64,000 nt of DNA from Prauserella salsuginis (GCF_024648885.1 NZ_JANBBF010000011.1:434001-498000), one strand, 5' to 3'; positions 42,923-51,975 are shown, counted from the stretch's first letter. Numbers and translations are program-made. The notes: a model not told the origin generated them from the sequence alone.

Positions 42923-44745
42923 CCGACGGCGCTGCCCGACTCCTGCGACTGCTGGCCGACGGCGCTTCGGCGGAGGACCTCGCCCGGGCCGACACCGGGG
43001 AGACCGACGACGAAGCGCTGCGGCTGGCGTTGACGATCCGGCGCACTCTCGACGCCCACACGCGGCGCGAGACCGAGCTGGCCGCGCTGTTCGACACGGC
43101 CAGTGACCTCGCGCGGTTGCGGGACCTGGACGCCGTGCTGCGGTCGATCGTCCACCGGGCGCGCATGCTGCTGCGGGTCGACATGTCGTATCTGAGTCTC
43201 AACGACGAGGAATCCGACAACACCTACATGCGCGTCACGGACGGCTCCGCGTCGGCGCTGTTCCAGCAGGTGCGTCTCGGGATGGGGGAAGGTCTCGGCG
43301 GGCTGGTCGCGCAGACGGTGCGGCCCTACGCCACGTCGAACTACCCGGCCGACGACCGGTTCCGCCACACCGGGTCGATCGACAAGGCCGTGCGTGACGA
43401 GGGACTGATCGCCATCCTCGGCGTCCCGCTGGCACTCGGCGACCGCGTCATCGGCGTGCTCTACGCCTCGGACCGCAGGCCACGGACGTTCACGCCGGAC
43501 GAGGTCGCGCTGCTGTCGTCGCTGGCCGATCACGCCGCGATCGCGATCGACAACGCCCGTCTCATCGAGTCCAGCGCCGCGGCGCTGGACGAGCTGGGCC
43601 AGGCCAACGAGACGATCCGCGCGCATCACGAATCGCTCGCGCGGGCGCAGGACGCCCACGACCGGCTGGCGGAGCTCGTGCTCGGGGGCGCGGACGTCCA
43701 GCGCGTCGCCGAGGCCGTCGCGGCGGTGCTCGACGGTGGCATCGTCGTGCACGACCCCGATGGGGTGCGGCTGGCGTGCGCGGGCGCGGAGCCTGCCGAC
43801 CTGAGTCCGTACGCGTTGGCGGCCTCGCGTGCCTCGGGTCGCGCCGTCGCCGATGCCGGCGACTGGGTGTGCGCGGTCATGGCAGGACCGCAACTGCTCG
43901 GCAGCATCACGCTCACCGGAAGGCCCGACCTGGGCGATGCGGATCGGCGGCTGTTCGAACGGGCGGGCATGGTGACGGCGCTGCTGCTGTTGCTGCGCTC
44001 GTCGGCTGCCGAGGCCGAGGACCGGGTGCGCGGTGAGCTGCTCACCGACCTGCTCAGCGTCCCCGAGCGGGACCCCGCGACCCTGCTGGAACGCGGACGC
44101 AGGCTCGGCGTGGATCTGAACGAACCGCATGCCGTGCTGCTGCTGCACGCCGACGGCGAGGCGGGCCTCACCCGCGCTCGGCTGGCCTCGGTCGCAGCCC
44201 GCTACGGCGTGCTCGCCGGTGTGCACGCCGACCGGGTGGTGCTGTTGATCGGAAGCGAACGGCCGGGAGAGGTGGCGCGTACGGTCGCCGCGGACCTCAC
44301 GCGGCAGCTCCACGGTCCGGTCACGGTCGGTGCGGCCGGTCCGGCAAGCGGGCCCGCGCAGATCGCCGAGGCACACGCCGAGGCCGCCCGCTGTCTGCGC
44401 GGGCTGCTCTCACTGGGCAGGCAGGGAACCGGCGCGGATGCGGCGGACCTCGGATTCGTCGGACTGCTGCTCGGGGACAGGGCGAACGTGCCCGACTTCG
44501 TGCGCGCCACGCTCGGACCGGTACTCGACTACGACGCCGAGCGCGGTACGGACCTGGTCAACACCCTGTCCGCCTATTTCGCCTGCAACGGCAGTCTGAC
44601 GCGCGCCAAGGACCGGCTGCACGTCCACGTCAACACCGTGGCGCAGCGGCTCGAACGCGTGTCCTCGCTGCTCGGCGACGACTGGCAGGAGCCGGAGCGC
44701 GCGCTCGAACTCCAGCTCGCGCTGCGGCTGCATCGGCTCGGCTGA
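42919..44745 (+). CDS. GAF-domain PucR/CdaR-type transcriptional regulator
   Basis: This 608-residue regulator has a short helical N terminus, a GAF domain (about residues 60-215; LDAVLRSIVHRARMLLRVDMSYLSL to DHAAIAIDNARL), a coiled-coil (about 215-255), a GGDEF-like degenerate middle and a C-terminal HTH_30 (LVNTLSAYFACNGSLTRAKDRLHVHVNTVAQRLERV). Such proteins control catabolic operons, here most likely the SDR and MHS transporter just upstream, with which it overlaps by GTGA. The ligand is unknown. Confidence 0.88.
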   Translation: MTDGAARLLRLLADGASAEDLARADTGETDDEALRLALTIRRTLDAHTRRETELAALFDTASDLARLRDLDAVLRSIVHRARMLLRVDMSYLSLNDEESDNTYMRVTDGSASALFQQVRLGMGEGLGGLVAQTVRPYATSNYPADDRFRHTGSIDKAVRDEGLIAILGVPLALGDRVIGVLYASDRRPRTFTPDEVALLSSLADHAAIAIDNARLIESSAAALDELGQANETIRAHHESLARAQDAHDRLAELVLGGADVQRVAEAVAAVLDGGIVVHDPDGVRLACAGAEPADLSPYALAASRASGRAVADAGDWVCAVMAGPQLLGSITLTGRPDLGDADRRLFERAGMVTALLLLLRSSAAEAEDRVRGELLTDLLSVPERDPATLLERGRRLGVDLNEPHAVLLLHADGEAGLTRARLASVAARYGVLAGVHADRVVLLIGSERPGEVARTVAADLTRQLHGPVTVGAAGPASGPAQIAEAHAEAARCLRGLLSLGRQGTGADAADLGFVGLLLGDRANVPDFVRATLGPVLDYDAERGTDLVNTLSAYFACNGSLTRAKDRLHVHVNTVAQRLERVSSLLGDDWQEPERALELQLALRLHRLG

Positions 44746-44768
44746 CCACGCGGTCGTCACCGCCGCAA

Positions 44769-44801
44769 CACGGCCGCCGGGAACCCAGTCGCGCGGCCGT
44801 G
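44769..44801. terminator. hairpin between convergent regulator genes
   Basis: CACGGCCGC (44769-44777) pairs with GCGGCCGTG (44793-44801). It lies between the ends of the plus-strand PucR gene and the minus-strand GntR gene. Confidence 0.55.
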
Positions 44802-44885
44802 AGGGGTGGCGGTCGGGTGGAGGGGAGAGCAATACGGGCCGGGAACCGCGCCCCGGGGTCGTCGGTGCGTCGTCCGCCGGTGCGT

Positions 44886-45563
44886 TCAGCTCAGGTTGCT
44901 GTGTGCGTCGAGCTCGTCGAAGAAGGCGCACACCTCGGTGGCCGCGCGGTCGGCGTCCCTGGCGACGAGTGCGGCGAGCAGGCCGCGGTGGCCTTCCTCC
45001 TTGGGGTGGGGGAGGCCGAGCCTGGTCATCGCCGCGACGCTGGCGACGACCACTTCGGTCAGTCCGCGGTACAGCTCGGTGAGCACGGAGTTGTGCGCCG
45101 CTTCGACAGCCGCCTGGTGGAACGCGGCGTCGATGCGGACGTAGTCGTCCATGTCGCGGTCGGCCCATGCGCGGTCGCGGCCGTCGAGCAGCTCGCGTAG
45201 CCGGGCGAGGTCGTCGTCGGTGCGTGCCAGGGCGGCTAGGCGGGCACCCTCGACTTCGAGGGGTTTGCGTACCTGGAGCACTTCGCGCAGTTCGGTGCCC
45301 GCGAGTTTGCGGATCGCGCCGGACACCTCGCTCGTGGCGCGCACGTAGGTCCCGTCGCCCTGCCGGACGTCGAGCAGGCCGCTGTGCGCCAGTGCGCGGA
45401 CCGCCTCGCGCACCGTGTTGCGTCCCACGCCGAGGTCGGCCGCCAGCGACGCCTCGGTGGGGATGCGTTCACCGAGTGGCCATTCACCGCTGCGGATCGC
45501 CTCACTCAGCTGGCCGATCACCTGGTCGACCAGCCCGGAGCGCTGGGGTGCGGACAGTGGCAC
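44886..45563 (-). CDS. GntR/FadR-family transcriptional regulator
   Basis: This 225-residue FadR-type regulator has a winged helix at about residues 8-75 (RIPTEASLAADLGVGRNTVREAVRALAHSG) and a C-terminal FCD domain with RIDAAFHQAAVEAAHNSVL and a late VCAFFDELDAH. I chose the GTG at 45563 because AAGGAGG lies 8 bp upstream; the much longer open frame runs antisense through the neighbouring transporter. It is divergent from the CynX-type transporter, and an inverted repeat sits between the starts, so it very likely represses that gene. Confidence 0.9.
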   Translation of the reverse strand: MPLSAPQRSGLVDQVIGQLSEAIRSGEWPLGERIPTEASLAADLGVGRNTVREAVRALAHSGLLDVRQGDGTYVRATSEVSGAIRKLAGTELREVLQVRKPLEVEGARLAALARTDDDLARLRELLDGRDRAWADRDMDDYVRIDAAFHQAAVEAAHNSVLTELYRGLTEVVVASVAAMTRLGLPHPKEEGHRGLLAALVARDADRAATEVCAFFDELDAHSNLS

Positions 45564-45616
45564 GGGCGGCACCTCCTTCGGGATCGGCCATTCTGCCGAA
45601 CGCCGATCACACCATG

Positions 45617-45647
45617 AAAGGTTGGTTCGCCCGGTCATCCTACCTTT
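45617..45647. promoter_or_regulatory. inverted repeat AAAGGTTGG-N13-CCTACCTTT in the divergent promoter
   Basis: The arms (45617-45625 and 45639-45647) match at eight of nine positions. The right arm ends just before TAGCGT (45651-45656), the presumed -10 of the transporter, so occupancy would block it. It is the likely operator of the adjacent GntR protein and unlike the TGGT-N3-ACCA sites. Confidence 0.65.
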
Positions 45648-45663
45648 TGTTAGCGTCGTGGGT

Positions 45664-46950
45664 ATGGCGAGCAGTTCCATGGAGTCCCGTACCGCGGGCC
45701 CCGGCACCACGGCTGCCGACGCGGAGGAACCCGACGCCGCGGCGACACCGGCCGCAGCGGGGCGCGGGCGATCCCGGTGGCATGGCGCGGTGGGTGCCGG
45801 GGCCGGTCTGCTCGCCGTGGCGGTGGTGCTCGCCGCGATGAACCTCCGGCCGGCCGTGACCTCCGTGGGCGCCATCCTCGACGAGATGACCCGCGCCCTC
45901 GGTGCGAGCGGGTCGTGGGCCGGCGCGCTGACGACGATGCCCGGGCTGTGTTTCGCACTCGCCGGCTTCGGGGCGCCCTGGCTGGCGCGCCGGATCGGAC
46001 TGTCCGCCGCCGTCGCCACGGCACTGGCGGTGCTCACCTGCGGACTGCTGCTGCGCATCGTCGACGGTCCGCTCGTGGTGCTGGCGGGAACGTTCGTGGC
46101 CAGCGCGGGTATCGCACTCGCCAACGTCCTGATCCCCGTCGTCATCAGGACCTCGTTCGCCGCCCGAGTGGGCCTGATGACCGGGATCTACACGGCGGCG
46201 CTGCAGACCGGTGGCGCGCTGGGGTCCTCGTTCACGCCACCACTGACGGAACTCACCGGCGGCTGGCGAGGCGGTCTCGGTGGTTGGGCGGTGCTCGCCG
46301 TCGTCGCGCTGGTGCTGTGGTTCGCCGCGACCCGCGGCGGCGGCCTCAGCGCATCACACGCGGCGCAGTCGGCAGAGCCCCGGCGATCGCTGCTGCGCAA
46401 CCGGCTCGCATGGATCGTCACCGGCTTCTTCGGCACACAGGCGTGCTTCGCCTACATCATGATGGGCTGGATGCCGCAGGTGCTCATCGACGCCGGGGTG
46501 AGCCGGACCAGCGCGGGACTGCTGATGGGGCTGGTGTCGCTGCTGGGCCTGCCGGTCAGTTTCTTCGTCCCGCCACTGGTCGTCGCCCGCGGCGGCCTCG
46601 GCTTCTGGTCGGTCGGGCTCGGACTGCTCGGCATCACCGGACTGACCGGCCTGCTGCTGGCCCCCGCCGCCGCGCCGCTGCTGTGGTCCATCCTCATCGG
46701 ACTCGGCATGGCGGTGTTCTCCCTCGCCATCACCGCGATCACGCTGCGCGGCCGGACCGGCACCGACACCGCGTCGCTGTCCGGCATGGCACAGGGACTC
46801 GGCTACCTGCTGGGCGCGCTCGGCCCGTTCGCCTTCGGTGTGCTGCACGACCTCACCGGCGGCTGGACGGTGCCGCTGACGATGGTGCTCGTCGTCGTGA
46901 CCGCCCAGCTCGCCTTCGGCTGGTACGCGGGCAAACCGCGATACGTCTAG
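45664..46950 (+). CDS. MFS transporter, CynX/NimT (cyanate/nitroimidazole) family
   Basis: This 428-residue protein has about 12 membrane segments after a 40-residue Ala/Glu-rich N terminus. AAMNLRPAVTSVGAILDEM at the first helix and the later GFFGTQACFAYIMMGWMPQVLIDAG are characteristic of the CynX/NimT branch. The substrate is not known for most members; cyanate, nitroimidazoles and glucuronides have been proposed. ATG 45664 lies 7 nt after TAGCGT, so the mRNA is probably leaderless. It is regulated by the divergent GntR. Confidence 0.85.
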   Translation: MASSSMESRTAGPGTTAADAEEPDAAATPAAAGRGRSRWHGAVGAGAGLLAVAVVLAAMNLRPAVTSVGAILDEMTRALGASGSWAGALTTMPGLCFALAGFGAPWLARRIGLSAAVATALAVLTCGLLLRIVDGPLVVLAGTFVASAGIALANVLIPVVIRTSFAARVGLMTGIYTAALQTGGALGSSFTPPLTELTGGWRGGLGGWAVLAVVALVLWFAATRGGGLSASHAAQSAEPRRSLLRNRLAWIVTGFFGTQACFAYIMMGWMPQVLIDAGVSRTSAGLLMGLVSLLGLPVSFFVPPLVVARGGLGFWSVGLGLLGITGLTGLLLAPAAAPLLWSILIGLGMAVFSLAITAITLRGRTGTDTASLSGMAQGLGYLLGALGPFAFGVLHDLTGGWTVPLTMVLVVVTAQLAFGWYAGKPRYV

Positions 46951-46987
46951 CGGCCGCCTGCACAAGGGCGGCGAGACCCGCGCGGGG

Positions 46988-47095
46988 CATGATCAGGGGA
47001 AGACTCGTGGCGCCCTCCCGTCGGCCCGGCCACCAGCCCCTCACGGACACGCCGATGCGTGGCTGTGCGCGTGCCCCAAGGTGCCCTTGGGGCGC
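46988..47095 (-). repeat. intergenic repeat, copy B
   Basis: This is the reverse complement of copy A at 33619-33730, similar over about 100 bp. The hairpin here is GCCCCAAG (47073-47080) with CTTGGGGC (47086-47093); copy A has GCCCCGAA with TTCGGGGC, so both arms have changed together. It sits between the convergent ends of the CynX-type transporter and mtr. Confidence 0.75.
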
Positions 47096-47123
47096 CTCGG
47101 GGGCACTGAACCGGGGCGCGCCG

Positions 47124-48524
47124 TCAGTCGAGCGGCAGGTTCAGCAGCGCGTTCTCGATCAGTTCCGGCATGGCCGGGTGGATCCAGTACTGGCCGCGGG
47201 CCATGCTGCGCGCGTCTAGGTCGAAGCTCATCGCCTGGATCAGCGGCTGGATCAGCGTCGGCGCCTGCGGGCCGATGATGTGCGCGCCGAGCAGCTTCCC
47301 GGTCGACGGATCGGCGAGCAGCTTGGCGAAGTGCGCCTCGTCCTCCATCGCCCAGCCGTAGGCGATGCCGCCGTAGTCCTGGGTCGCCGTCACGTACGCC
47401 ACGCCCTGGGCCGCGGCGTCCCGTTCCGTCAGCCCCACCGAGGCGATCTGCGGTGAGCCGAACACCGCGTGCGGCACGAACCGGTGGTCGGCCGCCACGG
47501 CGGAATCCTCGACTCCCAGGTCGTGCAGCAGGTTGTGCTGCACCACGCGCGCCTCGTGGTTGGCCACGTGCTTGAGTTCGGCGGGGGAGCTGATGTCGCC
47601 CAGCGCGTAGATCCCGTCGACGGCCGTGCGCTGGTACTCGTCGACCTCGACGTGCCCCGACGGTGTCACGGCGACGCCGGTCGTCCCGACGTTCAGCAGG
47701 TCCGCGTTCGACCGCCTGCCGGTGGCCACCAGCAACAGATCACCGTCGACCGTCTCGTGTCCGCCCGGACCGTCGAGATCCAGCGCGATCCCCGTCTCCG
47801 TGCGGCGGGCGCGGGTCGTGGTGCGGTTGAGGCGCAGGTCGATCCGCTGTGCGGCGAGCTCGGTGTAGCGGCGGCTGACGTCCTCGTCCTCGGCGCGCAG
47901 CATCGCCCCGGAACGGGCGATCAGCGTGACCTCGACGCCGAACGCCGAGAACACGTGCGCGAACTCGGCCGCGACGAACCCGCTGCCGAGGATGACCAGC
48001 CGTCGCGGCAGCTCGTCGATCCGCATGACCGTGTCCGACGTGTGGAAGCCGGTCTCGGCCAGGCCCGGAACGTCGGGAGCGACCGCCCGGCCGCCCGCCG
48101 CGAGCACGAAACGGTCGGCGGTGATCGTCTCCGGCCCGTCGGCCAGCTCGACGGTCAGCTCCTTGTGCCCGGTGAACCGGCCCTCGCCTTCGTAGACGGT
48201 GACGTTCGCGTTGTCGTCGTGTTCGATGCGGTACTCGCGGCCGCCCGCGGCGATCGCGTCGATACGCCCGAAGATGCGGTCACGGATGTCGCGCCAGCGC
48301 ACCCCGTCCAGCGTCTCGTCGACCCCCAGTCGTGCCGCCGCCGCCGGCGTCGCGGCGAGGTCCGCGGGGTGGACGAACATCTTCGTCGGGATGCAGCCCA
48401 CGTTCAGGCACGTGCCGCCGAAGACGCCCTTCTCGACGATGGCGACCTTCCGGTCGGCGAAACGCTGGTCGAGGATCGAGTTCCCCGAGCCGGTCCCGAT
48501 GATGACGATGTCGTAGTGCGGCAC
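47124..48524 (-). CDS. mtr: mycothione reductase
   Basis: This 466-residue flavoprotein disulfide reductase has the FAD loop IIGTGSGNSILD (the family's GTGSGN variant), the redox pair in GGTCLNVGCIPTK, the NAD loop ILGSGFVAAEF, and a dimer interface. GTGSGN and the overall length mark the mycothiol-specific branch, which reduces mycothiol disulfide with NADPH. This limits the organism to mycothiol-producing actinobacteria. The next gene, a CobW-like GTPase, is divergent. Confidence 0.93.
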   Translation of the reverse strand: MPHYDIVIIGTGSGNSILDQRFADRKVAIVEKGVFGGTCLNVGCIPTKMFVHPADLAATPAAAARLGVDETLDGVRWRDIRDRIFGRIDAIAAGGREYRIEHDDNANVTVYEGEGRFTGHKELTVELADGPETITADRFVLAAGGRAVAPDVPGLAETGFHTSDTVMRIDELPRRLVILGSGFVAAEFAHVFSAFGVEVTLIARSGAMLRAEDEDVSRRYTELAAQRIDLRLNRTTTRARRTETGIALDLDGPGGHETVDGDLLLVATGRRSNADLLNVGTTGVAVTPSGHVEVDEYQRTAVDGIYALGDISSPAELKHVANHEARVVQHNLLHDLGVEDSAVAADHRFVPHAVFGSPQIASVGLTERDAAAQGVAYVTATQDYGGIAYGWAMEDEAHFAKLLADPSTGKLLGAHIIGPQAPTLIQPLIQAMSFDLDARSMARGQYWIHPAMPELIENALLNLPLD

Positions 48525-48629
48525 GTCGGTACCCTCTCAGGCCGTGGGTTTGCCGGTCTGTCCGCCTACCTCAACCCGTCCAGACGCCCGAGTGTTCCCA
48601 GGAGGTCGACACGTGGCTGGGAGGCAAGT

Positions 48630-50033
48630 ATGACTGCGAGCGGTCAGCAGCGGCGTCGCGGTGCTGCGGGCCGTGGCGCGGCCCGCCGGGTGCCGGTCGT
48701 GATCCTGGCCGGCTTCCTCGGCGCAGGGAAGACGACGCTGCTCAACCACCTGCTCGCGGGCGCACGCGGCACGCGCATCGGCGTCGTCGTCAACGACTTC
48801 GGCAGCGTGAACGTCGACGCGCTGAGCGTGGCGGGCCAGGTGGACTCGATGGTCTCCCTCGAGAACGGGTGCCTGTGCTGCGCCGTCGACGCGAGCGGAC
48901 TGGACCGGATGCTGTCGGTGCTCACCGACCCGGCGGCGGAGCTGGACCTCGTCGTCGTGGAGGCGAGCGGTCTCGCCGAACCGCGCAGCCTCGTGCGGCT
49001 CGTACTCGCCAGCGAGGACCCGTACGTCGAGTACGGCGGCCTGGTCGAGCTCGTCGACGCCGCCGAGTTCCCCGCACTGCGCGAGCGGCATCCCGAGCTG
49101 GCCGACCAGGTGGCGATGGCCGACCTCGTCGTGCTCAACAAGGTCGACCGCGCCGCCGACGGCGTCGCGGACCTGGTCCGCGAACTGGCGGGCCCGACGC
49201 CGGTGCTGCCCGCCGAGTTCGGGCGGATCGACCCGGAGCTGCTGTTCGACCGCGTCACCGCCGCGCCGGACGACGGCCCGCGCCAGCTCACGTTCGACGA
49301 CCTGCGGCTCGCCGAGGCCGACGCGGACGACCACGATGATCACTCCACGCACGCACACGCCGTCTACGACACCGTCACCGTCGAGACCGGCCCACTGCAT
49401 CCGCGCCGGTTCGCCGCGTTCCTCGAGGCCCGGCCCGCCGGGCTGTATCGGATGAAGGGCACCGTGACCGTCGGTGTGCCCGCCCGTCGCGAGGGGTACG
49501 AGGTGCATACCGTCGGGGCGTACGTGCGCGCTGAGCGGGTGGCGCGGCCCGGCGACCGGGGGAGCAGGCTGGTGCTCATCGGTGCCGGAGTGGACGCCGA
49601 GGGGCTGCGCGCCGAGGTGGAGAAGTGTTCGACGGCCGTCGCCGGCGAGGCCGTCGAACAGGATCTGTTGCCGCTGCTGCGGTACGTCGCCGATCAGTCC
49701 AGGGACGCGGGTGACGCCGGAGAGGACGTGGACGCAGGGGGAGTGGACGGCGATACGGCCGACGGCCTCGACGTCGCCGACCCTGCGGCTGACATCACCG
49801 ATCCTGTGGTCGCTGCGGAGTTCACGGCCGCCGACGCCGTGGCCCGGGACGACGCCGTTGCCGGGGACGACGCCGTGGCCTGGGACGACGCTGTGGCCCG
49901 GGACGACGCTGTGGCCTGGGACGACGACATGGTTGCGGACGACGACGCCGAGCCGGAGCCGACCGGCTGCGTCGCTCATCCCGAGGCGTTCGACACGCTG
50001 GTCGCCCCGGAGGATTTCGATCCCGAGCGGTAG
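48630..50033 (+). CDS. CobW/YjiA-family (G3E) metal-chaperone GTPase with acidic repeat tail
   Basis: This 467-residue protein has Walker A GFLGAGKTTLLNHLL (about residues 28-42), the metal-binding GCLCC, NKVD and a C-terminal CobW_C domain (about residues 250-350). A His/Asp-rich loop DADDHDDHSTHAHAVYD (about residues 230-246) is a likely zinc-binding segment. The last 90 residues are acidic and include five hexapeptide repeats AVA-x-DD encoded by 18-nt units. The role is zinc or cobalt allocation. ATG 48630 has GGGAGG 4-9 bp upstream. A link to cobalamin is possible (cobQ lies next to it) but zinc is the usual cargo. Confidence 0.87.
   Translation: MTASGQQRRRGAAGRGAARRVPVVILAGFLGAGKTTLLNHLLAGARGTRIGVVVNDFGSVNVDALSVAGQVDSMVSLENGCLCCAVDASGLDRMLSVLTDPAAELDLVVVEASGLAEPRSLVRLVLASEDPYVEYGGLVELVDAAEFPALRERHPELADQVAMADLVVLNKVDRAADGVADLVRELAGPTPVLPAEFGRIDPELLFDRVTAAPDDGPRQLTFDDLRLAEADADDHDDHSTHAHAVYDTVTVETGPLHPRRFAAFLEARPAGLYRMKGTVTVGVPARREGYEVHTVGAYVRAERVARPGDRGSRLVLIGAGVDAEGLRAEVEKCSTAVAGEAVEQDLLPLLRYVADQSRDAGDAGEDVDAGGVDGDTADGLDVADPAADITDPVVAAEFTAADAVARDDAVAGDDAVAWDDAVARDDAVAWDDDMVADDDAEPEPTGCVAHPEAFDTLVAPEDFDPER
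49836..49925 (+). repeat. 18-nt coding tandem repeat in the CobW-like gene
   Basis: Five units of the form GCCGTGGCCCGGGACGAC in frame, each coding AVA-(R/G/W)-DD. They lie in the acidic C-terminal tail, outside the conserved domains. Confidence 0.85.
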
Positions 50034-50463
50034 GTGAGACCTGTCCCGCCGCCGGTTCGCCGGGCGCACCACCACGGCCGGACGGCCTCCGCAACCCGCA
50101 CCTGCGCGCTGCCGTGTCGCGCCGCGTTGCCGTGTCGTTGTGTCGGCGAGGTGGCGGTCGGGCGCCGAGCGTGCGCAACACGGTCCGGTACCTGGTGGCA
50201 CGGCCCCGGAAATGCAGTCGCACGGGGTGTGCCGGGGACGGCGCCCGGGTTACGGGCGCAACCCCGCTTCCCCGAAGCGGCAACCGAGGCCGCGGGAACA
50301 CAACATGGGCCCTGGAATCCGCAACACGGCCTCTGGAATCCGCAACACGGCCCCCTGAACCCGCAACACGGGCCCCTGAAAGCGCAACACGGCCCGGTGG
50401 GTGCACCGACGGGGCAGAGGCACAGAGGCACAGAGGGTTAGAGAGGGGCAGAGGGTCGGAGGG
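50034..50463. other. 430-bp gap with a 21-bp tandem array
   Basis: There is no convincing gene. The right half holds five 21-bp repeats (50299-50403) and then a purine-rich stretch of CAGAGG-type short repeats (about 50409-50464) up to the cobQ stop. The left half has isolated CGCAACACGG-like motifs, for example at about 50174. Confidence 0.65.
50299..50403 (+). repeat. five tandem 21-bp repeats (CGCAACACGGCCTCTGGAATC type)
   Basis: The units start at 50299, 50320, 50341, 50362 and 50383. The first nine bases (CGCAACACG) are the best conserved; the second half varies. A single copy of the core also occurs at 44764, and a related 21-bp array lies at 53610. Confidence 0.88.
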
Positions 50464-51975
50464 TCAGCTCTTCGTGAGTGTCAGGGTCGGCAGGTCGGCA
50501 GGGACGCCCTCGGTGATCAGCTTCTCGAGGGCGGCGGTGTCCACGTTGTCGTCGATCGCGTCGGCCAGGCCGTCGAGCATCGCCTCGCGCCGTTCGGCGA
50601 AACCGGGCGCGTCGGCGGGCACCCAGTCCACTCCGGACTGACGGGCGGCCTCGGCGAGCCACGCCCTGCGGAACGCGTCGTTCTCGAACACGCCGTGCCA
50701 CATCGTGCCCCACACCGCATCGGTGCGGAGCCCGTCCAGGAACGGTTCCGCGGCGTGTCCGGGATCGTGGCCGGCGACGCCGTGATGGATCTCGTAGCCG
50801 CGCACGTCGTGTCCCCGCCACGACGTCGACGGTGTGGCGAGCGTCTTGTCCGCGCTGAAGGTCACCGACATCGGCAGCAGGCCGAGTCCGGTGGCACCGG
50901 CGTCGGAGGATTCGATGCCGTCGGTGATCGCCCCGCCGAGCATCTGGTAGCCGCCGCAGATGCCGAGCACCGGCCTGCCCGTCTCGGCGCGGTGGCGGAC
51001 GGCGTCGTCGAGCCCTCGCTGCCGCAACCACGCCAGGTCATCCACAGTGGACCGAGTGCCGGGCAGGACGGCGATGTCGGCGGCGGCGACCACGTCCGGG
51101 TTGGCAGTGACGGTCACGTCGACGCCCGGTTCGGCTGCCAGCGGGTCGAGATCGGTGGCGTTGGACACGCGGGGAAACCGCACCGCCGCCACGCGCAGGG
51201 TCGCGCCCGCCCCGCGGCGGTGCCCGTCCCAGCCCGCGATGGCGAGCGCGTCCTCCGAGTCGAGCCACACATCGGGGAGCCAGGGCAGCACGCCGAGCAC
51301 GGGACGCCCGGTCAGTTCGGTGACCGACCGCAGCCCCGGTTCGAGCAGCGCGGCGTCGCCGCGGAACTTGTTCACCAGGAACGCCGCGAGATGTGCCTGG
51401 TCGGCCTCGTCCACGATGCCGACCGTGCCGGCCAGCGCCGCGAGCAACCCGCCCCGGTCGACATCGCCGACCAGCAGCACCGGCAGGTCGGCCGCGCGGG
51501 CCAGGCCCATGTTCACGTAGTCGCCGTCGCGCAGGTTCGTCTCCGCGGGGCTGCCCGCGCCCTCGCAGACGACGACGTCGAACCGCTCGCGCAGCTCGTC
51601 CAGCGCGGCGAAGGCGGCGTCCGCCAGTTCCCGGCGGCCGTGAGCCCAGTCACCCGCATGGAGGTCGCCCCAGGGGGTGCCGCGCAGCACGACGTGACTG
51701 CGCCGGTCACCGCCCGGCTTGAGGAGTACGGGGTTCATCGCGGACTCGGGCTCGGCGCCCGCGGCGACGGCCTGCAGCCACTGGGCCCTGCCGATCTCCG
51801 CGCCGTCGGCGCAGACCATCGAGTTGTTCGACATGTTCTGCGCCTTGAACGGCGCCACTCGCACGCCGCGGCGCGCGAGCCAGCGGCACACGCCGGCGGC
51901 CACTGTGGACTTGCCGGCGTCGGATGTCGTTCCTGCGATCAAGAGGCCACCACGCACGCCCGTACGGTAGTCCAC
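50464..51975 (-). CDS. cobQ: cobyric acid synthase (adenosylcobyrinic acid a,c-diamide amidotransferase)
   Basis: This cobalamin biosynthesis enzyme amidates adenosylcobyrinic acid diamide at four side chains using glutamine and ATP. Of 503 residues, the N-terminal synthetase part has AGTTSDAGKS and PFKAQNMSNNS, and the C-terminal glutaminase-like domain has the nucleophile in GICGGYQMLGG and the late GYEIHHG and MWHGVFEND. The annotated start is GTG 51975; GTG four codons later is an alternative. It shows that the organism can make cobalamin, which the mutase at 11956 requires. Confidence 0.95.
   Translation of the reverse strand: MDYRTGVRGGLLIAGTTSDAGKSTVAAGVCRWLARRGVRVAPFKAQNMSNNSMVCADGAEIGRAQWLQAVAAGAEPESAMNPVLLKPGGDRRSHVVLRGTPWGDLHAGDWAHGRRELADAAFAALDELRERFDVVVCEGAGSPAETNLRDGDYVNMGLARAADLPVLLVGDVDRGGLLAALAGTVGIVDEADQAHLAAFLVNKFRGDAALLEPGLRSVTELTGRPVLGVLPWLPDVWLDSEDALAIAGWDGHRRGAGATLRVAAVRFPRVSNATDLDPLAAEPGVDVTVTANPDVVAAADIAVLPGTRSTVDDLAWLRQRGLDDAVRHRAETGRPVLGICGGYQMLGGAITDGIESSDAGATGLGLLPMSVTFSADKTLATPSTSWRGHDVRGYEIHHGVAGHDPGHAAEPFLDGLRTDAVWGTMWHGVFENDAFRRAWLAEAARQSGVDWVPADAPGFAERREAMLDGLADAIDDNVDTAALEKLITEGVPADLPTLTLTKS

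Noticed and set aside
50299-50403. Possible CRISPR array or tandem tRNA remnant
   Set aside because: The 21-bp units abut with no spacers and show no tRNA fold.
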